Positions 20,145 to 28,900 of a stretch of DNA of 46,395 nt are shown piece by piece; positions within the stretch are counted from its first letter, which is position 1; the number at the start of each line of letters is the position of its first letter. The position numbers and the translations under genes were made by a program. The notes under the pieces were generated by a model, which worked only from the letters and a program-made list of their open reading frames with translations, made no database searches and was not told the origin of the DNA. The stretch comes from Lingula anatina (lineage: Eukaryota; Brachiopoda; Lingulata; Lingulida; Lingulidae). Where the stretch lies: the NCBI RefSeq assembly GCF_001039355.2, contig NW_019774580.1, forward strand, positions 323,564 to 369,958. The letters run 5' to 3'.

Positions 20145-20725
20145 CTGTGATCAAAGATAACTTAAATGTAAAGAAAAGAAAATCTTACTTGTAAAATGAA
20201 AGGTCTGCTTCTCGTATGAGTCTCCTTCTAGGTTGGATCCGTGAGTCCCTCAAACAAAGCCGGATCAAGAGAAATACTGGCAGACACAAAGTGTAATGCA
20301 AACAAAGATGGTCAGCGAGGCAAAAATGAATAAATTCCAATGGTGAGTGTTCCTTTTCTCAATAAAGTCTATTCAAGCTTGGTTAGATCCAAGAGTCGCA
20401 CAAACGGATTAGTAATAAGTAAAGAAGTAAACAGTCACAGACCAAACGAAAATTTTTTTCCAGCGAAGCTCAACTGGTATAATCAATCTTGAATGCTATG
20501 CTTTCCGCAAAGAACTTGTAGCAAATTGAGGCCGAGCACTAGTGTTTACTGAATAAATGCGGCAGCGCGTAATTTAAAGAGAGCCCCGGATTAAGTGCTG
20601 CAAATTTCAGCAAAAGTGACGCTTAAAAGCTGCCGGTTCTCCCTGATTGGACAGATAATTTTCAAGGAGCGTAATGCAGTGAATTCCAGATGCCATTCCC
20701 TGTTTACACTCCTAACCTGGTAATA
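20145..20725. other. No gene seen; weak local repeats
   Basis: Two imperfectly similar blocks (GGTTGGATCCGTGAGTC near 20232 and GGTTAGATCCAAGAGTC near 20381) suggest an old local duplication. The region could be the 5' leader of the SGNH-hydrolase ORF. No ORF with family features was found. Confidence 0.35.
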
Positions 20726-21544
20726 CTAGATGCCGTTTCTCCATGCTAATGAAAGTTCGCAACGGCCCATGAAATCAATTAAGTTAACCGTCGCCATAAA
20801 CATTGTTTGTCTACGCCAAACTTCCCTTTTTATTTCTAGATCGTGCATTGCCAAGAAATATTTCTGGAAAAGCCAGTTCTTCAGTGTTGATCTCTTAATA
20901 TGCTGAGTGGTTGACCTTCTTGACCAGGTGCAAAAGAGTAAATTTTCTCTCTCTGTGTCTTTCAAGAAGTCTGTTAACATTGTATCTCTTATACCAGGTT
21001 TCATTTCTTTGTCATCAATTTCATGCCGATCTTCAGTATCATTTGACTGTGAGTATTTACCTCTATCTGAATTAGCCTGTGTCATCTCTTTCTTTTGCAG
21101 CAAGTTCTTGCTTATGTTATTAGCAGGTAATGATAAGTCACATACATTTTGCACTACATCATAGTGATCAGAATTAGTGTTTTGCAAGTAAATGGCTATT
21201 TCATGTGAATGATTGTTCTGATCAAGAAACTTAGCTGAATACTTCAACCATTTCCAAAAGCTGCCAGGCTTGCAGTATACATAGATGTCAGTTTGTAGTA
21301 AATGTGCCGCAGCAAGTATATCTGTTTCAGTACCCCAAACATTTGCATTATTCATGCCTGTTCTTCTTACATAATTTGCTGATGTGATGTCATTATCACC
21401 TAACGTACTACTTGGAAAAGCATACTCAAGCTGCTTCATATGACTGATGATTCTGTTTCTAAGTAAACTGTGATCGTCATCATACAACGTGTCACAACCA
21501 GTAATGGCAAAAGACAAACTTCGAAAAAAACTATCCATTTCCAA
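20726..21544 (-). pseudogene. OTU-like domain protein, active-site Cys replaced by Ser (Helitron-associated)
   Basis: The 272-codon frame starts MEMDSFFRSLSFAITGCDTL and continues LLRNRIISHM, NVWGTETDILAAAHLLQTDI and SDHYDVVQ. This is the OTU fold: the nucleophile block normally reads DGNCFFRALS and here reads MDSFFRSLS, with Ser at the Cys position. The WG-T-E-I-x-A-A and HYD blocks (the latter carrying the catalytic His) are kept. About 130 residues without a family match follow. The same serine-bearing variant is expected to be proteolytically inactive but could still bind ubiquitin or DNA-associated partners. It follows the DUF6570 relic on the same strand, so it was probably part of one Helitron-like polyprotein; the frame between them is broken by stops. 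Confidence 0.7.
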
Positions 21545-21559
21545 TAATTTTTTTTAACT

Positions 21560-22967
21560 GGCTAGGTTTTGTCAAGAGAAATTGTGTGGATGCTTTAATT
21601 GTAAATTTACTTTGTCAGTCATTTTCTCTTGCCACAGGGCATCTACAGGCATAAAATAAAATAAAGTGATGTCAGTTTGTAGATGTTGTACCTCATTTTC
21701 AGATTCACAAAATCGAGGTAATAAATGTCATTGTTGGATGTATGATAACTCTTTCTGCAAGTGTGAAACAGATCTTACTCTGTGTGGAATTTTCTTAACA
21801 GTCCTGAAATATCTTGAGTACCATGTTTTACCTTGTTTTTTTCTTTTGAATAAGCCATAATAACTCAGTTTCAAATGCTTGTATTTTCTTAGTACATAGT
21901 GGTGCTTGTAAGCAATGAGTTTTTCAATTCCTACTCTACTAGAATCTCTGATTATATTTGGCTTCATGCGATATCTTGATCTGCCTCTGGTTTGTGATTT
22001 AGATGCAGGTACTTCCAAAACATGAGAGTGTTGTGAGAAAACATTAATTTTTTTTTTCACTTTGAATAGTAGCCACAAATTCGTCAACATTAACAGGTGG
22101 GTCATATCTATATGGCTTGTCTAAAATGACATAGAATTTATCTGCAAAATCACCATCCTGATCCGTAAGGTGTCCTTCTTCAGAAAATTGGATATTTCCA
22201 GAAAGGCACTCAACACAAATTCTTTTAATAAGTTTTGTATTTGTTCCTCATTTAAGTTATTCACAGTTGTATACCCCTTTTCCGTTTGTTCAAATGTGCT
22301 AGAGCTGCAGGGATTATCTTCTTATTTCCATGATGAGTCTACAGTTATTCCCTTTTCTTCATACAATTTTCCATAAGTAGTTAACCAATTTGCTACTTCA
22401 AGTACTTTGTTAGGCCTTACATTCTGAGCATATGCGTAACTCTTAAATTTCACATTTCTTTTTAGTTGAACTTTTATTGTTGAACTGTCAGTGCCAGTTC
22501 TTGGTAACTGTTACTGTAACAGTGGATGTTACATCTGCTGGTATATTTACAACATTCCCTTCTAATTTGTATTGCTTTCCACGTGGAGCTTGATGAATCT
22601 TCATGAAAACTAATCTTGGGCTACTTAGTCTCCACTCTAAAGGTTTTTAATCCAAAATCTTTTTTTTTTTTTTTTTTTGAAACGAAATCCTATTTACAAT
22701 AGCACATGGAGGTATTTAGTTCTTTTTCAAATGAGAAGCGCATGTTATACACATCCAATTACTGTTAAATAACTCACCAGCTTCTTTACATTGATTAACT
22801 GCATTATTTTCTATATTCAAGATAGGCTCTCTATTTATGACAGAATGTCTGTACCAGAGTTGTTGACAAATACAGCATGTATAAGTACAACCTTCAAGAG
22901 TACAACCTTGAAGAGTAGTATAGATTTTCTGTCTCTTATTAGGCTTAGCAACTGCATCTGAATTCAT
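21560..22967 (-). pseudogene. Helitron-like protein relic: CxxC zinc finger plus DUF6570
   Basis: From 22967 the frame encodes a double CxxC finger (CTYTCCICQQLWYR ... WMCITCASHLKK), stops at 22716, then continues in shifted frames: SPRLVFMKIHQAPRGKQYKL, EGNVVNIPADVTSTVTV and CECLSGN-type residues to about 22110. 'FMxIxxxPRGKQxxxxGNVVNxPxDV' is the hallmark of DUF6570, which sits between the N-terminal finger and the Rep domain in animal Helitron helicases. A further basic frame (22105-21728, RSRYRMKPNIIRDSSRVG, SYYGLFKRKKQGKTWYSRYF) leads to the OTU ORF. A T-run of about 19 bases (A on the coding strand) at 22661-22679 and several stops mark decay. No Rep (HUH) or PIF1 helicase motif was found downstream. 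Confidence 0.75.
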
Positions 22968-22979
22968 TTCACGTGTTCA

Positions 22980-24438
22980 GAAATTTGGATCAGATCTTCT
23001 TTTTTGGTTTTTCTCAGTAACTTTGTAATCAGGATCAGACCTTTTCAACTGCTTGTGCTTTAGAATATTGGACTTTACATCAGACTGAGAACACTTTAGT
23101 CTCTTGGCTTCTTGTTTGGTTTTTCTTGCACTGAGGATCAGACCTTTTCAGCTGCTTTTGCTTTAGAATATTGGACTTTACATCAGACTGAGAACGCTTT
23201 GTTCTCCAAGATTCTTGTTCGGTTTTCCTGATCAGATCTAAGAAGTCACATTCTGATTTTATTCTTCTCTCTTTTCAAAACTTTTCTGTCAGTGCCATTG
23301 GTTTCCATTAATGAACTATCCAAGAGATTTTTATTCATTGTGTCAATTTTGCTTTGTTTTTTGTCTTCTGCCCATTTTAACTGCTTCTTCATTTCATCAT
23401 GTTAAATTTTCATATGGGGTTTGTGCAAATTTGTTTTATCAAAAGTGGAAGAGATGGAATCAGAAGTAATGGGATTACCTGTGTATTTTGTCAATGTTGC
23501 TTTTCTTTGCTGAAATGAATTGGCAACTTTGTCCTTTAAACCGCTCTTTGAATTTTTTCTAAATCTTGTAGCAAGTTTTCTGACATGAACATTCTTTTCC
23601 AAAGGTTTCAGAGATGATGTTAATGTTACTATATTAGGATCAATTTTTGGAATTTCTGAAGAAACTGATTGCTGTGATTTTTGTTTAATTTTTGGGGTAC
23701 TGTTGAAAGCTTTGGGTTGACTGGCATCTTTGACTTTACAAGTAAGGCTGACATATCTGATGATGTATGATCTGAATATTTCATAGACTTACTTGAAGGA
23801 TCTGCAGCATCAGTGGCACTCAAACTGACAGGCATTTCAGGAAAAGCTGTCAACTGTAGCATCATTCTCAACTGTAACAGCTGTATCAACTGTAACATCT
23901 TTATGCACTGCATGAACAGTATCATCTGAATCAATTGTAATCTCAGTTGTCTCAGTAAAAACTCAGTTCCCATCAAGGTGGGCCTGGCTACTGAAGTAGA
24001 CACAGGCAACACAGTTCCCACCGAGGTGGGCGTGGCTACCGAGGTAGACAAGCAACTCAGTTCCCACCAAGGTGGACGTGGTTACTGAAGTAGACACAAG
24101 CAACTCAGTTCCCACCAAGGTGGGTGTGGTTACTGAAGTAGACACAAGCAACTCAGTTCCCATCAAGGTGGGCGTGGCTGCTGAAGTAGACACAAGCAAC
24201 ACAGTTCCCACCGAGGTGGGCATAGCTACCGAGGTAGACAAGCAACTCAGTTCCCACCAAGGTGGACGTGGTTACTGAAGAAGATACAAGCAACTCGGTG
24301 CCAACGACGTGGGCGTGGCTGCTGAAGCAGACACAGTAGGAGGCCTGTTTGCCCAGCCACCCTCTGTCGAGTTTCTTTGTTTTTACTCTTCTGCAGTGCC
24401 CTTCTTGTAGCCAAACTCTGTTTTTTCAAGCGAGGCAT
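22980..24438 (-). pseudogene. Helitron-like N-terminal region: basic leader, Thr-rich minisatellite, RSDP repeats
   Basis: ATG at 24438 follows a TTCTTTTCTAG splice acceptor and encodes MPRLKKQSLATRRALQKSKN. A Thr/Ser/Val repeat from a 48-bp minisatellite follows, then a Val-Asp-Thr segment (DVTVDTAVTVENDATVDS in one frame), a conserved block (TSSLKPLEK, ITSDSISSTFDKTNLHKPH) and repeats with the core KRSDPxxxxxE (about 103-bp period near 23030-23240). These RSDP/RADP-type repeats precede the CxxC finger in many animal Helitron proteins, and that finger does follow at 22967. Several stops and frameshifts break the chain. Related copies occur at 24.9-25.3 kb and 27.5-27.9 kb. Confidence 0.6.
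23950..24345. repeat. 48-bp minisatellite, about eight copies
   Basis: GTTCCCA(C/T)C marks occur at 23966, 24014, 24060, 24108, 24156, 24204, 24250 and a variant at 24298, giving 46-48-bp spacing. Every unit carries the small palindrome CCCACC-RA-GGTGGG. It encodes a 16-residue repeat in both directions (VPTKVGVVTEVDTSNS on plus, VSTSVTTPTLVGTELL on minus). The minus reading is in frame with the leader exon at 24438. Confidence 0.9.
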
Positions 24439-24769
24439 CTAGAAAAGAATAAAAATATTATATTTATTGCCAAGAATATAACAAGCTGGTTATTATAAGG
24501 GATAAAATATAATGGAAAATGAAAGAGTGGTAAACAGTTTCTTTTGAGTGCAACTGTATGATAAAAGTCCTTCCACAAACTACCATGACTAAGAAGAAGT
24601 GCACTGAGAAAAACATTATTCATTAATGTGTTGATTCTATAATTAAAGGTACATGTAAACTGAGTATTAGTGGAGAGTGAATTCCCAGTAACCCATGTAA
24701 AGCACCTCTACTAGTTACTTGAATAAGTGAAGGTTGAAGGACAAAGATCAGACGTTTTCAAGTGCTTGA

Positions 24770-25320
24770 TCTTCATATCAGACTGAGAGTGTTTTGGTCT
24801 CTGAGATTTTTGTTCACTTTTCCTATACTGTGGATCAGACCTTTTTTAACCATTTTTTATACTTTTCTCTGTTACTTGGTAATGTGGATCAGCCCTTTTC
24901 AAGTGTTTGTGTTTTTTGAATTATCCTTTTCACTTGGGACTGAGAACATGTTATTCTTTGAGCATTTTGTTCAGATTTCCTGAACTGTGGATCAGATTTA
25001 AGAAGTTGCATCCTGATTTTATTTTTCTCTCTTTTCAAAATATTTCTGCCAGTGCTACTGGTTCCTGTTAGTGAAGTATCCAAGAGAGTTTTACTCACTG
25101 AGTCAATTTTGCTTTGTTGTTTGTCTTCTGTCCAAATAACTGCCTCTTCATTTCATCATGAGTCTTTTCAAATGGAGTTTGTACAAATTTGTTTTATCAA
25201 AAATGGATGAAATAGAATCAGAGGTGATGGTATTACCAGTGTGTTTTGTTAATGGTACCTTCTTCATTGAACTTGTTTTTGAATATTAAACACTTTTTTC
25301 CAAAGGTTTTAAGGATGTTT
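24770..25320 (-). pseudogene. RSDP-repeat Helitron-like N-terminal fragment, copy X1
   Basis: On the minus strand the conserved blocks TSLKPLEK-like, ITSDSISSIFDKTNLYKLHL-like, then SKTLLDTSLTGTSSTGRN and LKREKNKIRMQLLKSDPQFR followed by QRITCSQSQVKRIIQKTQTL correspond to the parts seen at 23.2-23.6 kb. Stops and shifts separate them. It lies directly downstream of the P2X7-type ORF on the same strand, separated by an A-run (T-run 25336-25360 on plus). Function: presumably the N-terminal DNA/RNA-binding part of a Helitron-like protein. Confidence 0.5.
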
Positions 25321-25326
25321 TTAATA

Positions 25327-25665
25327 TTACCATATTGTTTTTTTTTTTTTTTTTTTTTTAATCAGAAGGGACTGATTGTTGTGATTTTTTTCTTCAATTT
25401 GTGGGGTACAGTTAAGAGCTTTGGGTTGACTGGCATGCTTCATTTTGGTGGACACAGCAGTGTTTTCACTACAGCATGTCGATTCAACAAAGGTGGGCAT
25501 GAGATCACAATGGCCGCACTCACACCACGCCATATCGTTCAGCCGGCTGACTGTAGAGAGCTCTCTTTCACTATCTTCCTGGTCCATTTTCCTCTCTGCA
25601 TCATCCACATCTTCCACAATATCCTCTAGTTCAAACAAATATCCTTCAATTCGTTCTCTGTTCAT
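25327..25665 (-). CDS. P2X7-type intracellular cysteine domain protein, copy X1
   Basis: ATG at 25665 opens MNRERIEGYLFELEDIVEDV followed by an acidic helix, then NDMAWCECGHCDLMPTFVES and TCCSEN. W-C-x-C-G-x-C-x-x-M-P-T-x-x-E-x-x-C-C-x-E is the signature of the zinc-binding C-terminal 'ballast' domain of the P2X7 receptor. In invertebrates this domain occurs widely in proteins with no channel part, often in TE-related genes. Here there are no membrane segments. The frame runs on through PKALNCTPQIEEKNHNNQ into an A-run (KKKKKKK) and stops, so the 3' end may be decayed. It is followed by RSDP-repeat fragments on the same strand; the 24 kb copy of those repeats shows matching residues (NPKLSTVPQKLNKNH), suggesting one ancestral polyprotein. 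Confidence 0.65.
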   Translation of the reverse strand: MNRERIEGYLFELEDIVEDVDDAERKMDQEDSERELSTVSRLNDMAWCECGHCDLMPTFVESTCCSENTAVSTKMKHASQPKALNCTPQIEEKNHNNQSLLIKKKKKKKTIW

Positions 25666-25789
25666 TTTGATAAAAATATCTTAGATAAAGCAAGTGAATG
25701 CAAGTAAGCGAATAGCTGAATCAAATTTAAGTAAATGGCTTCCTGAGCCTCTAGGCAAGTGTCATCACTCGCCTCAAAGCGCCACCACA

Positions 25790-26244
25790 CGGGAGTATCG
25801 TAAACTACATTCACACCTGCATAAAATCGGCTTTAAAAAACTAATTAAACGTAAGAATTTTTTTTCATTACTCAAAAATTACTTTTTGGCACCTAAAGGA
25901 TAGTTTTAACCCATTTTTCATCACAGTATACCTTTAAGCTAATTAAGATAATGTTAGTGATATCACCAACAACAGCCAAGTGTGAAAGAAGTTTTTCATT
26001 GATGAAAAATGTAAAAAGCAGGCTTAGAGCAAGTCTGAATCAAGAAACCCTCCAGTGCCTTATGCACATCGCACAGGAAGGTCCAGAACTTAAGGACTTT
26101 CACCCAGAACAATCTGTAGAGCACTGGCTAAGTGCAGGTCCTGGAACTAGGCACGTGTTCGGCCACACTGTCCCAAATGCCCCTTAAGAAGGGCAGATAC
26201 GTACACAAGGGATTGTCAGTTTTGTAACTGTGACTGTATTCACA
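25790..26244 (+). mobile_element. 455-bp segment with hAT transposase C-terminus, absent from X2
   Basis: Plus-strand 25939-26187 encodes IMLVISPTTAKCERSFSLMK, VKSRLRASLNQETLQCLMHI and SVEHWL, then stops. This is the hAT dimerisation domain (P-x-T-x-A-x-x-ERSFS...KS-x-x-R...L-x-x-L-M). It is only the last about 60 residues of a transposase. The segment is missing from the otherwise matching position in X2 (28356). The breakpoints share CACA and no terminal inverted repeats or 8-bp duplications are seen, so a deletion from X2 by microhomology is as likely as insertion into X1. Confidence 0.75.
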
Positions 26245-26837
26245 ATCTGGACACAATCATGTAATAATAAGATAAAATAATGTTGTGTTAGCATATTCAT
26301 CCTGAAGTGAGCCTGCGCTTTCAAGGTGAAGAACAAGAGGCATTAGTGACTTCTGTACAGCTTGCAGTGCCTTGAACTTGCTTGCAACCCATCTCACCTA
26401 AAAATGGAACATTAATGTATTTTGTTAAATCTGTAAACAGTGCCATGGTGCACTTTGTAATGATAAAAGTTGTTAACAGTGACACACACATTATATGACA
26501 GATTATTTGAATAAAAATGCAAAAAAAATAATAAATAAATAAATAAATGTTACCTCACAACTACACATATTTAGTCTTCTTTACTTTTAACTTAGTCTTC
26601 TTTACTTAGTGGGAATCACAATAATCAGAATACTTCAAAAAATTGCCAGAGTTCACTACAAATTGACTTCATACAATTTACATATTTTGTGTTAACTTAC
26701 TTGTTTGACTTATTGGCTTTCTGTTTTTTTGGAACTCAGTAGACAGCAGTAAATAACGTATGTAGTTTCTACGGTANTAGATACAAGCAACACAGTTCCC
26801 ACCGAGGTGGGCATGGCTACCGAGGTAGACAAGCAAC

Positions 26838-27029
26838 TCAGTTCCCACCAAGATGGGCCTGGTTACTGAAGAAGATACAAGCAACTCGGTGCCAACGACG
26901 TGGGCGTGGCTGCTGAAGCAGACACAGTAGGAGGCCTGTTTGCCCAGCCACCCTCTGTCGAGTTTCTTTGTTTTTACTCTTCTGCAGTGCCCTTCTTGTA
27001 GCCAAACTCTGTTTTTTCAAGCGAGGCAT
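26838..27029 (-). pseudogene. Leader exon copy with basic peptide (X2)
   Basis: ATG at 27029, directly after a TTCTTTTCTAG acceptor, encodes MPRLKKQSLATRRALQKSKN and continues identically to the copy at 24438 for over 50 residues, then into one minisatellite unit and the duplication junction. No Helitron-like body follows in frame because unit X1 begins there. The basic N-terminus looks like a nuclear-localisation sequence. Confidence 0.55.
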
Positions 27030-27478
27030 CTAGAAAAGAATAAAAATGTTATATTTATTGCCAAGAATATATTAAGCTGGTTATTATAAGGGATAAAATA
27101 TAATGGAAAATGAAAGAGTGGTAAACAGTTTCTTTTGAGTGCAACTGTATGATAAGAGTCCTTCCACAAACTACCATGACTAAGAAGAAGTGCACTGAGA
27201 AAAACATAGTTGATTAATGTGTTGATTCTATAATTAAAGGTACATGTAAACTGAGTATTAGTGGAGAGTGAATTCCCAGTAACCCATGTAAAGCACCTCT
27301 ACTAGTTACTTGAATAAGTGAAGGTTGAAGGACGAAGATCAGACGTTTTCGAGTGCTTGGTCTTCATATCAGACTGAGAACGTTTTGGTCTCTGAGATTT
27401 TTGTTCACTTTTCCTATACTGTGGATCAGACCTTTTTTAACCTTTTTTATACCTTTCTCAGTTACTTGGTAATCTGGA

Positions 27479-27925
27479 TCAGCCCTTTTCAAGTGTTTGT
27501 GTTTTTTTAATTATCCTTTTCACATGGGACTGAGAACATGTTATTCTTTGAGCATTTTGTTCAGATTTCCTGTACTGTGGATCAGATTTAAGAAGTTGCA
27601 TCCTGATTTTATTTTTCTCTCTTTTCAAAATATTTCTGCCAGTGCTACTGGTTCCTGTAAGTGAAGTATCCAAGAGAGTTTTACTCACTGTGTCAATTTT
27701 GCTTTGTTGTTTGTCTTCTGTCCAAATAACTGCCTCTTCATTTCATCATGTAGTCTTTTCAAATGGAGTTTGTGCAAATTTGTTTTATCAAAAATGGATG
27801 AAATAGAATCAGAGGTAATGGTATTACCAGTGTGTTTTGTTAATGGTACCTTCTTCATTGAACTCGTTTTTGAATATTGAACACTTTTTTCCAAAGGTTT
27901 TAAGGATGTTTTTAATATTACCATG
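27479..27925 (-). pseudogene. RSDP-repeat Helitron-like N-terminal fragment, copy X2
   Basis: The frame at 27925-27685 reads VILKTSLKPLEKSVQYSKTS, ITSDSISSIFDKTNLHKLHL and DEMKRQLFGQKTNNKAKLTQ and stops. A neighbouring frame carries SKTLLDTSLTGTSSTGRN through LLKSDPQYRKSEQNAQRITC. This is the better preserved of the two X copies for the first block. It sits downstream of the P2X7-type ORF across an A-run. Confidence 0.5.
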
Positions 27926-27939
27926 TTGTTTTTTTTTTT

Positions 27940-28266
27940 TTAAATCAGAAGGGACTGATTGTTGTGATTTTTTTCTTTAATTTGTGGGGTACAGTTGAGA
28001 GCTTTGGGTTGACTGGCATGCTTCATTTTGGTGGACACAGCAGTGTTTTCACTATAGCATGTCGATTCAACAAAGGTGGGCATGAGATCACAATGGCCGC
28101 ACTCACACCACGCCATATCGTTCAGCCGGCTGACTGTAGAGAGCTCTCCTTCACTATCTTCCTGGTCTATTTTCCACTTTGCATCATCCACAATATCCTC
28201 TGGTTCAAACAAATATTCTTCAGTTCGTTCTCTGTTCATTTTGATAAAAATACTTATACAAAGCAA
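27940..28266 (-). CDS. P2X7-type intracellular cysteine domain protein, copy X2
   Basis: Paralogue or allele of the ORF at 25327-25665: NRERTEEYLFEPEDIVDDAK, then NDMAWCECGHCDLMPTFVES and TCYSEN. Compared with X1 it has a shorter acidic helix (a four-residue loss), and the double Cys of the CC-x-E block reads CY, so one of the paired cysteines is lost. An alternative upstream Met lies at 28266; the MNRER start matching X1 is the likelier one. It is open to QSLLI and then stops at the start of an A-run. No channel or membrane part is present. Confidence 0.6.
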   Translation of the reverse strand: MLCISIFIKMNRERTEEYLFEPEDIVDDAKWKIDQEDSEGELSTVSRLNDMAWCECGHCDLMPTFVESTCYSENTAVSTKMKHASQPKALNCTPQIKEKNHNNQSLLI

Positions 28267-28900
28267 GTGAATGCAAGTAAGCGAATAGCTGAATCAAATT
28301 TAAGTAAATGGCTTCCTGAGCCTCTAGGCAAGTGTCATCACTCGCCTCAAAGTGCCACCACAATCTGGACACAATCATGAAATAATAAGATAAAATAATG
28401 TTGTGGTAGCATATTCATCCTGAAGTGAGCCTGCGCTTTCAAGGTGAAGAACAAGAGGCATTTAGTGACTTCTGTACAGCTTGCAGTGCCTTGAACTTGC
28501 TTGCAACCCATCTCACCTAAAAATGGAATATTTAATGTATTTTGTTAAATCTGTAAACAGTGCCATGGTGCACTTTGTAATGATAAAAGTTGTTAACAGT
28601 GACACACACATTATATGACAGATTATTTGAATAAAAATGCAAAAAGTAAATATATAAATAAATAAATAAATAAATAAATGTTCACCTCAAAACTACACAT
28701 ATTTAGTCTTCTTTACTTTTAATTTAGTCTTCTTTACCTAGTGGGAATCACAATAATCAGAATACTTCAAAAAATTGCCAGAGTTCACTACAAATTGACT
28801 TCATACAATTAACATATTTTGTGTTAACTTACTTGTTTGACTTATTAGCTTTCCGTTTTTTGGAACTCAGTAGACAGCAGTAAATAATGTATGTAGTTTC

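Larger units (their letters stand above)
24190..26776. repeat. Tandem duplication unit X1 (2.59 kb)
   Basis: This unit recurs in the same orientation as 26778-28900. Both contain, left to right, a minisatellite end and leader exon, AT-rich spacer, RSDP-repeat ORFs, the P2X7-type ORF and a shared right spacer with an AAATAAATAA microsatellite. X1 alone has a 455-bp segment at 25790-26244. Excluding that, copies are about 2.13 kb and look about 96-98% identical. Confidence 0.95.
26778..28900. repeat. Tandem duplication unit X2 (2.12 kb)
   Basis: Second copy of unit X1 in direct orientation; it begins one base after the ambiguous n at 26777. Contents match X1 apart from the 455-bp segment, length differences in T-runs and AAATAAATAA repeats, and scattered substitutions. 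It ends at GTATGTAGTTTCTAC, where X1 ends before the n. Confidence 0.95.

Noticed and set aside
23950-24345. CRISPR-like array (regular 48-bp repeats)
   Set aside because: Repeats are contiguous without unique spacers, in an animal genome with introns; it is a minisatellite.
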